From positions 186,001-250,000 of the forward strand of contig NZ_CP106951.1 in assembly GCF_030419005.1 (NCBI RefSeq): a DNA stretch of 64,000 nucleotides, read 5' to 3'. Below the pieces are notes generated by a model. It was not told where the DNA came from and did not search any database. It saw only the letters and a list, made by a program, of their open reading frames with translations. Shown piece after piece: positions 46,935 through 57,997 of the stretch; position 1 is the stretch's first letter; every line of letters begins with the position of its first letter. Both the position numbers and the translations under genes were made by a program. The stretch comes from Eleftheria terrae (GTDB lineage: Bacteria > Pseudomonadota > Gammaproteobacteria > Burkholderiales > Burkholderiaceae_C).

Positions 46935-48128
46935 ATGATCTCGTTCCAGACCGTCACCCTCGTCCAGGCCACCGTGCCGCTGCTGCGCGAGCAGGGCGAA
47001 AGCATCACGCGGCATTTCTACCAACTGCTGTTTCGCAACCATCCCGAGGTGCGCGGCTTCTTCAATGAATCGCACCAGGCGGCAGGCACCCAGGCCCGCG
47101 CACTGGCCGGCGCGGTGCTCGCGTTCGCCGAGCACATCGAGCGGCTCGACGCACTGGCCGGCATGCTGCCGCGCATCGTGCAGAAGCACGCCGCGCTCGG
47201 CGTGCGGCCCGAACACTATCCGGTGGTGGGCGGCTGCCTGCTGCAGGCCATCCGCGAAGTGCTGGGCGAGGAGCTGGCCACCGAGCCGGTCATTGCCGCC
47301 TGGGCCGAGGCCTACCAGGCGCTGGCCGGCATGCTGATCGCGGCCGAGGAAGCGGTCTACCAGGCCAACGAGGCCCGGCCTGGCGGCTGGCGCGGCACCC
47401 GGCAGCTGCGCATCGTGCAGCGGGTGCAGGAGAGCGAGGAGATCACCTCCTTCCACCTGGCGCCGGTCGACGGTGGCCGCCTGCCCGACTTCATGCCGGG
47501 CCAGTACCTGACGCTGGTGCTCGACATCGACGGCCAGCAGCTGCGCCGCCACTACTCGCTCTCGGCCGCGCCGGGGCAGGCTCACTGGCGCATCAGCGTG
47601 AAGCGCGAGCCGGGCGGCCGGGCTTCGAACTGGCTGCATGACCATGCGGTGGTCGGCACCGAGCTGGCAGTGCAGGCGCCCGGCGGCGACTTCGTGCTCG
47701 ACACCCAGGCGCCGGTGCAGCGGCCGCTGGTGCTGGTCACCGGCGGTGTCGGCATCACGCCGGCCATCTGCATGCTGGAGGCGGCCGCTGCCAGCGGCCG
47801 GCCGATCCGCTTCGTGCATGCCGCGCGGCACGGCGGGGTGCATGCGTTCCGCGAGCGGGTGCGCGAGCTGGCGGCACAGCATCCGCAGGTGCAGACGCTG
47901 TTCGTCTACGACCAGCCGCGCCCCGGCGACCAGCCCGATGCCCAGGGCCGCCTGACGGCCGAGCTGCTGGCCCGCCAGCTGCCGGCGGACCGGGATGTGG
48001 ACCTCTATTTCATCGGCCCCAAGCCCTTCATGCAGGCGGTGTACGCGATGGGCCGTGCGCTCGGCGTGCCGGCAGCGCGGCTGCGCTACGAGTTCTTCGG
48101 CCCGCAGGAGGCGCTGCAGGCCGCCTGA
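46935..48128 (+). CDS. hmp: Flavohaemoglobin, nitric oxide dioxygenase
   Basis: A 397-aa protein that oxidises NO to nitrate with O2 and NAD(P)H. The globin domain (1-137) has Tyr B10 region (ITRHFYQLLFRNHPEVRGFF) and the proximal His (RIVQKHAALGV). The FAD domain has RHYSLSA and APGGDFVL, and the NAD domain has VTGGVGITPAICMLEAA and LYFIGPKPFM. AGGAG lies 5 nt upstream of the ATG. Divergent norR, two NorR sites and a sigma-54-like promoter indicate induction by NO. Confidence 0.96.
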   Translation: MISFQTVTLVQATVPLLREQGESITRHFYQLLFRNHPEVRGFFNESHQAAGTQARALAGAVLAFAEHIERLDALAGMLPRIVQKHAALGVRPEHYPVVGGCLLQAIREVLGEELATEPVIAAWAEAYQALAGMLIAAEEAVYQANEARPGGWRGTRQLRIVQRVQESEEITSFHLAPVDGGRLPDFMPGQYLTLVLDIDGQQLRRHYSLSAAPGQAHWRISVKREPGGRASNWLHDHAVVGTELAVQAPGGDFVLDTQAPVQRPLVLVTGGVGITPAICMLEAAAASGRPIRFVHAARHGGVHAFRERVRELAAQHPQVQTLFVYDQPRPGDQPDAQGRLTAELLARQLPADRDVDLYFIGPKPFMQAVYAMGRALGVPAARLRYEFFGPQEALQAA

Positions 48129-48221
48129 GCGGCGGCCCGGCCGGGCGCTTTGCTGCGGTGGCGATCCCGGGCGAGGATCGTGCGCGACATCGCCCGGCAG
48201 CCATGGCGCCCCGGCGTTGGC

Positions 48222-48465
48222 CTACCGCTTGAACGGGTTGCTGATGCGCCGGTGCACGCGAATGGTCCACTGCAAGCGGGCGCCGCTTCGTTGCAGGTCG
48301 CAGGGGGCCGGCGAAGGCGCGGCCGCCGATGACCACCTGCTCGTCGAGCGCCCGCGGTGGCAGCGCGCCCGGACAGAAGCGGCCGGCCCAGGGCATGCGG
48401 CGCTCGGCTGCCATGCGCCCTGGCTTCGTCGAGGCAGAGCCGGTGTCCGAGAGGGGGCCGTGCAT
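48222..48465 (-). pseudogene. Possible frameshifted small gene
   Basis: On the minus strand, codons with high GC3 run from an ATG at 48465 (MHGPLSDTGSASTKPG, later ALDEQVVIGGRAFAGP) and then, after a one-base shift near a run of five C (plus-strand G 48303-48307), continue in another frame (CDLQRSGARLQWTIRVHRRI, ending SNPFKR and stop at 48222). Removing one base joins them into one product of about 80 residues. This suggests a disabled gene or a sequencing error. No family was recognised and no Shine-Dalgarno is visible. Confidence 0.35.
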
Positions 48466-49097
48466 CCGGCCGGCGGCTGTCCCGGTGTGATGCCTGGCGC
48501 TGGATGCCCGACCCCGGCAAAGCACGCCGACGCGGTGGGCCCGGGCGGAGCCGAGCTGCGCGGGCGCATGTCGGTGGCCAAGCGGTGCGAATGCAGCATC
48601 TCGTGGCCGGCCCGGCCACCTCTGCCTCCCGGTGAGCTATCGGCGCTGCTCTCGGCGCGGGCGCCGGGCCCAGCAGCAGCCCGAAGGCCGGGGCGGCCCT
48701 GCTCAGGCGGCAGGCCCGCCCCCGCCCATCGCAAGGCCGTCCACGGTGCCGGCCGCTTCAGGGCAAGCCCACCGGCCGGCCGGGCGCCGGCGCCGGCGCC
48801 GGCGAATGTTCAGCTCCAGGGAATCTCCTTAAGCTATTCAGTGTCTGGCCTTCTCCATGCCGCGTGCTCCCGGGCAAGGAGGGGCTCACTTGCCGTCCGC
48901 GACAGCGGGCGCGCCACCAAGCCGGGCTCGCACACCGCTGCTGTGCTGCCGGTGGACGGGGGCGGGCCGCGCAAAACGTCCGCCGCCAGGGCACACTGGC
49001 AATTTTCCTCCTGTATGTGTCACTCGCCGTTACCGGCAGGAGGCAATTCAAGGCGACATTACGGCGTCGTCAGTTACATGCGCTGAGGAGAAAAGCA
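48466..49097. other. Gene-poor stretch upstream of the poly-HAMP kinase
   Basis: No gene could be supported in these 632 bases. Open frames on both strands are low-complexity Arg/Pro/Ala/Gly. AT-richer DNA around 48815-48845 (CTCCTTAAGCTATTCAG) may hold the promoter of the kinase operon, but a defined promoter was not identified. Confidence 0.35.
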
Positions 49098-52000
49098 ATG
49101 AACGGGCCCGATCAAGTGGTAGCAGAGGCCGGCAACGAACCCCTGGCCATGATGTTGGCCGCCTTGAGCGCCCTTCGACGGGGCGATGCGTCGGCCCGGC
49201 TGCCGGTGCACTGGAGCGGGGTGCATGGCAAGCTGGCCGAAGTCTTCAACGATGTGGTCGAGCGCAACGCCGAAATGGCCCAGGAGCTCGCTCGTCTGCG
49301 CCAGGTGGTCGGCAAGGAAGGCAAGCTCAAGCAGCGTGCCGTGCTGACCGGTGCGCGCGGCTTCTGGGGCGAGTCGATCGACTGCATCAACTCGTTGATC
49401 GACGACCTGGTGCACCCCACCAGCGAGGTGGCCCGCGTGATCGGCGCGGTGGCGCAAGGCGACCTCTCCAAGAGCATGGCGCTGGAGGTCGAGGGCCGGG
49501 CGCTGGAAGGCGAGTTCCTGCGCACTGCCAAGACCATCAACAAGATGGTGGAGCAGCTCGGCAACTTCTCGGCCGAGGTGACGCGGGTGGCCCGCGAGGT
49601 GGGCACCGAAGGCAAGCTGGGCGGCCAGGCCGACGTGCAGGGCGTGGCCGGCACCTGGAAGGACCTGACCGAGTCGGTCAACTTCATGGCCGGCAACCTG
49701 ACCTCGCAGATGCGCAACATCGCGGAAGTGACGAAGGCGGTGGCGGCAGGCGACCTGTCAAAGAAGATCACGGTCGACGTCAAGGGCGAAATTTCAGAAC
49801 TGAAGAACACCATCAACACGATGGTGGACCAGCTGCGGTCGTTCGCTGCCGAAGTGACGCGGGTGGCCCGCGAGGTGGGCACCGAAGGCAAGCTGGGCGG
49901 GCAGGCCGACGTGCAGGGCGTGGCCGGCACCTGGAAGGACCTGACCGACTCGGTCAACTCGATGGCGTCCAACCTGACTTCGCAGGTGCGCAACATCGCC
50001 GACGTGACCAAGGCGGTGGCGGCGGGCGACTTGTCCAAGAAGATCACGGTGGACGTGAAGGGCGAGATCCTGGAGCTGAAGGCCACCATCAACACCATGG
50101 TGGACCAGCTGTCCTCCTTCGCCGCCGAGGTGACCCGGGTGGCCCGCGAGGTGGGCACCGAGGGCCGGCTGGGCGGCCAGGCCGAGGTGCGGGGCGTCTC
50201 GGGCACCTGGAAGGACTTGACCGACTCGGTCAACTCGATGGCCGGCAACCTGACCTCGCAGGTGCGCAACATTGCCGACGTGACCAAGGCGGTGGCCGCG
50301 GGCGACTTGTCCAAGAAGATCACGGTGGATGTGAAGGGCGAGATCCTGGAGCTGAAGGCCACCATCAACACCATGGTGGACCAGCTGCGATCGTTCGCTG
50401 CCGAAGTGACGCGGGTGGCCCGCGAGGTGGGCACCGAAGGCAAGCTGGGCGGCCAGGCCGACGTGCAGGGCGTGGCCGGCACCTGGAAGGACCTGACCGA
50501 GTCGGTCAACTTCATGGCCGGCAACCTGACCTCGCAGGTGCGCAACATCGCGGAGGTGACCACCGCGGTGGCGGCGGGTGACCTGTCGAAGAAGATCACC
50601 GTCGATGTCAAAGGCGAAATTTCAGAACTGAAGAACACCATCAACATCATGGTGGACCAGCTGTCCTCCTTCGCCGCCGAGGTGACGCGGGTGGCCCGCG
50701 AGGTGGGCAGCGAAGGCAAGCTGGGTGGCCAGGCCGACGTGCAGGGCGTGGCCGGTACCTGGAAGGACCTGACCGAATCGGTCAACTCGATGGCCGGCAA
50801 CCTGACTTCGCAGGTGCGCAACATCGCCGACGTGACCAAGGCGGTGGCCGCGGGCGACTTGTCGAAGAAGATCACGGTGGATGTGAAGGGCGAGATCCTG
50901 GAGCTGAAGAACACCGTCAACACCATGGTGGACCAGCTGCGGTCCTTCGCTGCCGAGGTGACGCGGGTGGCGCGCGAGGTGGGCACCGAAGGCAAGCTGG
51001 GCGGCCAGGCCGACGTGCAGGGCGTGGCCGGCACCTGGAAGGACTTGACCGAGTCGGTCAACTTCATGGCCGGCAACCTCACTTCGCAGGTGCGCAACAT
51101 CGCCGAAGTGACCACCGCGGTGGCAGCCGGCGACTTGTCCAAGAAGATCACGGTGGACGTGAAGGGCGAGATCCTGGAGCTGAAGAACACCATCAACACG
51201 ATGGTGGACCAGCTGCGGTCGTTCGCTGCCGAAGTGACGCGGGTGGCCCGCGAGGTGGGCACCGAAGGCAAGCTGGGCGGCCAGGCCGACGTGCAGGGCG
51301 TGGCCGGCACCTGGAAGGACCTGACCGACTCGGTCAACTCCATGGGCTCCAACCTGACGGTGCAGCTGCGCGATGTGTCCAAGGTGGCCACCGCCATCGC
51401 GATGGGCGACCTGACGCAGAAGATCACGGTGGACGTGCGCGGCGAGATCCTGCAGATCAAGAACGTCATCAACACCATGGTCGACCAGCTCTCGTCCTTC
51501 GCGGCCGAGGTGACCCGCGTCGCGCGCGAGGTGGGCACCGAAGGCCGGCTGGGCGGGCAGGCGCAGGTGCGTGGGGTGTCCGGCACCTGGAAGGACTTGA
51601 CCGACAACGTCAACTTCATGGCCGGCAACCTGACCGGCCAGGTGCGCGGTATCGCCAAGGTGGTGACCGCGGTGGCCAACGGCGACCTGAAGCAGAAGCT
51701 GACGGTGGAGGCCAAGGGCGAGATCGCCGCGCTGGCCGAGACCATCAACAGCATGACCGACACGCTGGCCACCTTTGCCGACCAGGTGACCACCGTGGCG
51801 CGCGAGGTGGGCGTGGAAGGCAAGCTGGGCGGGCAGGCCAAGGTGCCGGGCGCGGCCGGTACCTGGAAGGGGCTGACCGAGAACGTCAACCAGCTCGCCG
51901 CCAACCTGACGACGCAGGTGCGTGCCATCGCCGAGGTGGCGACGGCCGTGACCCAGGGTGACCTGACGCGGTCCATCACGGTGGAGGCGCAGGGCGAGGT

Positions 52001-54848
52001 GGCCGCGCTGAAGGACACCATCAACGAGATGATCCGCAACCTGAAGGACACCACGCAGAAGAACACGGAGCAGGACTGGCTGAAGACCAACCTGGCCAAG
52101 TTCAGCCGCATGCTGCAGGGCCAGAAGGACCTGGTGACGGTGGGCCAGCTGATCCTGTCGGAGCTGGCGCCGGTGGTGCGGGCGCAGCAGGCGGAGTTCT
52201 ACGTGGTCAGCACCGCCTCGGAGACGCCGCGCCTGAAGCTGTTCGCCAGCTACGCCTCCGGCGGGCAGCAGACGCACGGCAAGGAGATCGAGCTGGGCCA
52301 GGGCCTGGTGGGGCAGTGCGCGCTCGACAAGGAGAAGATCCTGCTCACCAACGTGCCGTCGGCCGCCTTCCGGGTGGCCACCGGCCTGAGCGAAAGCGCC
52401 GCGATGGACGTGCTGGTGCTGCCGGTGGTGTTCGAAGGCCAGGTGCGCGGGGTGCTGGAGCTGGCCTCGCTGGAGCGCTTCAACCCGGCGCACGAGGCCT
52501 TCCTGGACCAGCTGACCGAGAGTATCGGCATCGTCATCAACACCATCGAGGCCAACAGCCGGACCGAGGACCTGCTGAAGCAGTCGCAGTCATTGGCCGA
52601 GGAACTGCAGAGCCGCCAGCAGGAGCTGCAGCAGACCAACCAGGAACTGCAGGAGAAGGCCCGCCTGCTGGCCCACCAGAACCAGGAGGTGGAGCGCAAG
52701 AACCAGGAAGTGGAGCAGGCCCGGCAGGCGCTGGAGGAAAAGGCCGAGCAGCTGGCGCTGACGTCCAAGTACAAGTCGGAGTTCCTGGCGAACATGTCGC
52801 ATGAGCTGCGCACGCCGCTCAACAGCCTGCTGATCCTGTCCGACCAGCTGTGCAAGAACGCCGAAGGCAACCTGACGGCCAAGCAGGTGGAGTTCTCCAA
52901 GACCATCCATTCCTCCGGCAACGACCTGCTGATGCTCATCAACGACATCCTGGACCTCTCCAAGATCGAGTCCGGCACGGTGGCGGTGGATGTCAGCGAG
53001 CTGCGGCTGGACGAGCTGCAGCGCTATGTGGAGCGCAGCTTCCGGCACTTTGCCGAGTCCAAGCAGCTGGACTTCCAGATCCGGGTGGACACGCCCCTGC
53101 CCAAGAGCATCGTCACCGATGTGAAGCGCCTGCAGCAGATCATCAAGAACCTGCTGTCCAACGCCTTCAAGTTCACGCATGAGGGGCAGGTGAACTTCAC
53201 GCTGCGCTCGGTCCACGACGGCTGGTCGCCGGACAACGAGGAACTCAACCGCGCCGCCCAGGTCGTCGCTTTCGAGGTGGCGGACACCGGCATCGGCATT
53301 TCGCCTGACAAGCAGCAGATCATCTTCGAGGCATTCCAGCAGGCCGACGGCAGCACCAGCCGCAAGTACGGCGGCACCGGCCTCGGCCTGGCCATCAGCC
53401 GCGAGCTGTCGCGGCTGCTGGGCGGCGAGATCCGCCTGGTCAGCGCGCCGGGCAAGGGCAGCGTGTTCACGCTGTTCCTGCCGCAGGCGATGAACGGGCA
53501 GCGCAGCGGCCGCAGCGCCCGCCCACCTGCACTGGAGGCACCGCGCCGCCCCGCGCCGGCGCCCGAGCTGGCCGCCAGCCGGGCCGCGCTGCTCGCGCCG
53601 GGCGCCTCGCAGGACGAGGGCGAGGACAGCGTCGGCGCGCCCAACCTGGCCGGCGACGACCGCGACGAGATCCAGGCCGGCGACCGCGTGCTGCTGATCG
53701 TCGAGAACGACCTGGGCTTTGCCCGGGTGCTGCTGGAGTCGGCACACGAGCACGGCTTCAAGGGGCTGGTGAGCCCCACCGGCGCGCAGGCGCTGTCGAT
53801 GACGGTGGAATACCAGCCGGCTGCCATCACGCTCGACATCCACCTGCCCGACATGCAGGGCTGGCGCATCCTCGACCGGCTGAAGGCCGACTTTGCCACC
53901 CGCCATGTGCCGGTGGCCGTGGTGTCGACCGACGACGCCCGCGAACGCGCCTTCGCCAGCGGTGCGCTGGCCTTCCTGGCCAAGCCGCTGCAGTCCAAGG
54001 ACCAGGTCGACGAAGCGGTGGCCGACCTGGCCCGCTACGTGAGCCGCCGGCCGCGCCGAGTGGTGCTGGCCATGCCGCCGTCACCGGCCCGGGGACTGCT
54101 GCAGGACAGCCTGGCCGGCGAGGCCGAGGTGGTGCTGGCCGAGCAGCCGGACGCCGCCCGCGAAGCGCTGGCCGGGCCGGCGCCGGACCTGCTGGTGGTG
54201 GACGCGGCGCTGCCCGGGGTGGAGCCTGGCGCCCTGCTGGCGGAGATCGACGCCTTCCCGCCCGGCCGGCCGGTGCCGGTGCTGCTGTATGGCGACACGG
54301 CCGAGGACGGCGAATCGGCCTGGCGCAGGCTGCACCGGCCGGTGCCGCTGCGCTGGGCGGACAGCAGCGCCGAGCTGCTGGACCAGGCGGCCTTCCTGCT
54401 GCACCGCAGCGTCGCGTCGCTGCCCAATGCCGAGCGCTCGGCGCTGGAGCAGCTGCAGGCGGAGGTGCGCAACCTCGCCGGCCGCAAGGCCCTGATCGTC
54501 GACGATGACATGCGCAACATCTTCGCCCTGGCCACCGTGCTGGACGACCACGGCATGGTCATCGTCTCGGCCGAGAGCGGCCGCGACGCGATCCGGCTGG
54601 TGCAGGAGGATGCCGGGATCGACATCGTGCTGATGGACATCATGATGCCGGAGATGGACGGGATCGCCACCATCCAGGAGATCCGCAAGCTGCCCGGCGG
54701 GCGCGAGCTGCCCATCGTGGCGGTGACGGCCAAGGCAATGAAGGGCGACCGCGAGAAATGCATCCAGGCCGGTGCCTGGGACTACCTGTCCAAACCTGTC
54801 GACACCACTCACCTGTTGTCGGTCCTGCGGAGCTGGCTGTGCCGTTGA
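49098..54848 (+). CDS. Soluble poly-HAMP hybrid histidine kinase
   Basis: A 1916-aa protein with no membrane helix or signal peptide. Residues about 1-985 are a tandem array of HAMP-like modules: nine 92-residue units, each with a GTWKxLT-xVN segment and a GDLxxxxTV segment, plus a divergent first unit. A GAF domain (about 1010-1155), a Gln/Glu-rich coiled coil, HisKA with phosphorylation His1235 ([17 protein letters not shown]), HATPase ([30 protein letters not shown]), receiver 1 (Asp1580, [12 protein letters not shown]), a degenerate receiver ([10 protein letters not shown]) and receiver 3 (Asp1847, [11 protein letters not shown]) follow. It resembles fungal group III (Nik1/Os-1) osmosensing kinases. 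Start 49098 is supported by GAGGAG 8 nt upstream. A second hybrid kinase follows at 11 bp. Confidence 0.93.
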   Translation: MNGPDQVVAEAGNEPLAMMLAALSALRRGDASARLPVHWSGVHGKLAEVFNDVVERNAEMAQELARLRQVVGKEGKLKQRAVLTGARGFWGESIDCINSLIDDLVHPTSEVARVIGAVAQGDLSKSMALEVEGRALEGEFLRTAKTINKMVEQLGNFSAEVTRVAREVGTEGKLGGQADVQGVAGTWKDLTESVNFMAGNLTSQMRNIAEVTKAVAAGDLSKKITVDVKGEISELKNTINTMVDQLRSFAAEVTRVAREVGTEGKLGGQADVQGVAGTWKDLTDSVNSMASNLTSQVRNIADVTKAVAAGDLSKKITVDVKGEILELKATINTMVDQLSSFAAEVTRVAREVGTEGRLGGQAEVRGVSGTWKDLTDSVNSMAGNLTSQVRNIADVTKAVAAGDLSKKITVDVKGEILELKATINTMVDQLRSFAAEVTRVAREVGTEGKLGGQADVQGVAGTWKDLTESVNFMAGNLTSQVRNIAEVTTAVAAGDLSKKITVDVKGEISELKNTINIMVDQLSSFAAEVTRVAREVGSEGKLGGQADVQGVAGTWKDLTESVNSMAGNLTSQVRNIADVTKAVAAGDLSKKITVDVKGEILELKNTVNTMVDQLRSFAAEVTRVAREVGTEGKLGGQADVQGVAGTWKDLTESVNFMAGNLTSQVRNIAEVTTAVAAGDLSKKITVDVKGEILELKNTINTMVDQLRSFAAEVTRVAREVGTEGKLGGQADVQGVAGTWKDLTDSVNSMGSNLTVQLRDVSKVATAIAMGDLTQKITVDVRGEILQIKNVINTMVDQLSSFAAEVTRVAREVGTEGRLGGQAQVRGVSGTWKDLTDNVNFMAGNLTGQVRGIAKVVTAVANGDLKQKLTVEAKGEIAALAETINSMTDTLATFADQVTTVAREVGVEGKLGGQAKVPGAAGTWKGLTENVNQLAANLTTQVRAIAEVATAVTQGDLTRSITVEAQGEVAALKDTINEMIRNLKDTTQKNTEQDWLKTNLAKFSRMLQGQKDLVTVGQLILSELAPVVRAQQAEFYVVSTASETPRLKLFASYASGGQQTHGKEIELGQGLVGQCALDKEKILLTNVPSAAFRVATGLSESAAMDVLVLPVVFEGQVRGVLELASLERFNPAHEAFLDQLTESIGIVINTIEANSRTEDLLKQSQSLAEELQSRQQELQQTNQELQEKARLLAHQNQEVERKNQEVEQARQALEEKAEQLALTSKYKSEFLANMSHELRTPLNSLLILSDQLCKNAEGNLTAKQVEFSKTIHSSGNDLLMLINDILDLSKIESGTVAVDVSELRLDELQRYVERSFRHFAESKQLDFQIRVDTPLPKSIVTDVKRLQQIIKNLLSNAFKFTHEGQVNFTLRSVHDGWSPDNEELNRAAQVVAFEVADTGIGISPDKQQIIFEAFQQADGSTSRKYGGTGLGLAISRELSRLLGGEIRLVSAPGKGSVFTLFLPQAMNGQRSGRSARPPALEAPRRPAPAPELAASRAALLAPGASQDEGEDSVGAPNLAGDDRDEIQAGDRVLLIVENDLGFARVLLESAHEHGFKGLVSPTGAQALSMTVEYQPAAITLDIHLPDMQGWRILDRLKADFATRHVPVAVVSTDDARERAFASGALAFLAKPLQSKDQVDEAVADLARYVSRRPRRVVLAMPPSPARGLLQDSLAGEAEVVLAEQPDAAREALAGPAPDLLVVDAALPGVEPGALLAEIDAFPPGRPVPVLLYGDTAEDGESAWRRLHRPVPLRWADSSAELLDQAAFLLHRSVASLPNAERSALEQLQAEVRNLAGRKALIVDDDMRNIFALATVLDDHGMVIVSAESGRDAIRLVQEDAGIDIVLMDIMMPEMDGIATIQEIRKLPGGRELPIVAVTAKAMKGDREKCIQAGAWDYLSKPVDTTHLLSVLRSWLCR
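49540..52050 (+). repeat. Tandem 276-bp repeat encoding the HAMP array
   Basis: The sequence GCACCTGGAAG recurs at exact 276-bp steps (49651, 49927, 50203, 50479, 50755, 51031, 51307, 51583, 51859; the last copy has one variant base after it). Units 1-7 are nearly identical in DNA, with only scattered changes (AAGGCC/AAGAAC, GTCTCG/GTGGCC), while the last two diverge. This pattern suggests recent duplication or gene conversion in the centre of the array. Unit number may vary between strains and short-read assemblies may collapse it. Confidence 0.9.
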
Positions 54849-54859
54849 ATTCCGTTCCC

Positions 54860-57037
<2,178 letters not shown>

Positions 57038-57081
57038 ACCGGCCCCCCTGCATCTCGGGCACCCAGGGCCTCCGCGCCCTC

Positions 57082-57600
57082 TCAGGTGGCCGCGGCGGCT
57101 GCCTCTTCGGAGGCGGCCGCTCGCACGGCGGCCGGGTCGGCTCCCAGGGCCTTCAAGGTGCGTACCGCGACACCGTGCTTCATCGAGGCGATGACTGCCA
57201 ATACGTGGGCGCCCAACAGGGGCGAGCCCGGTGCGCGACCCTCATGGCGGGCCAGCGCCTGCACCACGGCCTGTCCGGAGCCGCTTGCCTTGTAGAGCCC
57301 GTGGCCGCCCGGGTGCCCGGCTTCGGCCGGCGCCAGCTCGAAGGCGTCGGCGTTCACGCCGACATGGCGCAGCGCGTCCTGGTACTGCTGGGCCAGGGCC
57401 TGGGCCAGCCGTTCGGGCGGCAGCTGCAGCCGCTGCAAGGTGCGCCGCGCCGTTCCGTCCGGCAGGTCGAGGGCCGCCAGCAGGAAGTGCTCCGCACCCG
57501 GCTCGGCCTGGCCATGCTGGCGGGCGTGGCGTTCGGCACCCTCGCACAGCGTTCTGATCGTCTTCATGTCGCGCCACTTGCGGCGCAGGCCTGCCCACAT
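57082..57600 (-). CDS. Clp N-terminal domain protein
   Basis: A 172-aa protein made of a Clp_N repeat pair (about 15-150; IRTLCEGAERHARQHGQAEP, GAEHFLLAALDLPDGTARRT; second half SPLLGAHVLAVIASMKHGVA). There is no AAA+ domain, so it may act as an adaptor or chaperone-like factor rather than a protease partner. AGGAGG lies 5 nt upstream of the ATG. It follows the small HTH gene by 22 bp in an operon. Similar HTH/Clp_N pairs occur in other bacteria. Role unknown. Confidence 0.85.
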   Translation of the reverse strand: MWAGLRRKWRDMKTIRTLCEGAERHARQHGQAEPGAEHFLLAALDLPDGTARRTLQRLQLPPERLAQALAQQYQDALRHVGVNADAFELAPAEAGHPGGHGLYKASGSGQAVVQALARHEGRAPGSPLLGAHVLAVIASMKHGVAVRTLKALGADPAAVRAAASEEAAAAAT

Positions 57601-57622
57601 ACAGCCTCCTGGTTCGGTGTTG

Positions 57623-57832
57623 TCATCGTTGCACCCACGGCGCGAGGCGCTTGTGAGCGGCCTGCTTCGTCACTCCCAGTGCCTCGGCAATGTCGGCCCA
57701 GGACCAGCCTTGCTGCAAGGCGTGCGCCACGGCCTGTTGTTCGAGCCGGTCCGCCATCAGGCGCAGGGCCAGCACGGCTGCCAGCGCCTGTCCTGGATCG
57801 CGAGGGGAGGGAAGGTCTTTCGCGTCGAACAT
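57623..57832 (-). CDS. Small helix-turn-helix regulator of the Clp_N operon
   Basis: A 69-aa protein that is essentially one HTH (QQGWSWADIAEALGVTKQAA, then HKRLAPWVQR) preceded by a short helix. The start at 57832 lies inside a perfect palindrome and has no Shine-Dalgarno. The predicted promoter places +1 at the A of the ATG, so the mRNA is probably leaderless. It is first in an operon with the Clp_N gene. Two identical operators around the promoter suggest autorepression. Confidence 0.83.
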   Translation of the reverse strand: MFDAKDLPSPRDPGQALAAVLALRLMADRLEQQAVAHALQQGWSWADIAEALGVTKQAAHKRLAPWVQR

Positions 57833-57856
57833 GCGTCAACTCTAGTTGACGCATGT
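57829..57856. promoter_or_regulatory. Operator 1 over the HTH start codon
   Basis: A perfect 28-bp inverted repeat: ACATGCGTCAACT, a 2-bp spacer, then AGTTGACGCATGT. It contains the core CGTCAAC-N4-GTTGACG (57834-57851), overlaps the HTH gene start at 57832 and covers the -10 element. Confidence 0.85.
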
Positions 57857-57867
57857 CCAGCCGTCAA
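57839..57867 (-). promoter_or_regulatory. Predicted sigma-70 promoter of the HTH-Clp_N operon
   Basis: -35 TTGACG (57867-57862), 17-nt spacer, -10 TAGAGT (57844-57839). The first base of the ATG (57832) lies seven bases after the -10 hexamer, so transcription would begin at or next to the start codon. The -35 lies in operator 2 and the -10 in operator 1. Confidence 0.6.
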
Positions 57868-57880
57868 CCATTGTTGACGG
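57861..57880. promoter_or_regulatory. Operator 2 over the HTH promoter
   Basis: A perfect 20-bp inverted repeat: CCGTCAAC, CATT, GTTGACGG. It has the same core CGTCAAC-N4-GTTGACG as operator 1, centred 28 bp away, and contains the predicted -35 hexamer. Confidence 0.85.
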
Positions 57881-57997
57881 AAGGGGAGTGGCCAACCGCC
57901 GGGCGAAGCAGGGCCGGCGGTCGGTGAAGCGCCGTGGCCGGACAGCCCGCCGGCCGCCCCGCCGCACCGAGAGCGCGGCACGGCAAGGGCAGGGGGC

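Noticed and set aside
49112..52111. 999-codon minus-strand frame inside the HAMP repeat
   Set aside because: It mirrors the 276-bp repeat on the other strand; the Ser/Thr-rich repeat has no known domain and no promoter or ribosome-binding site.
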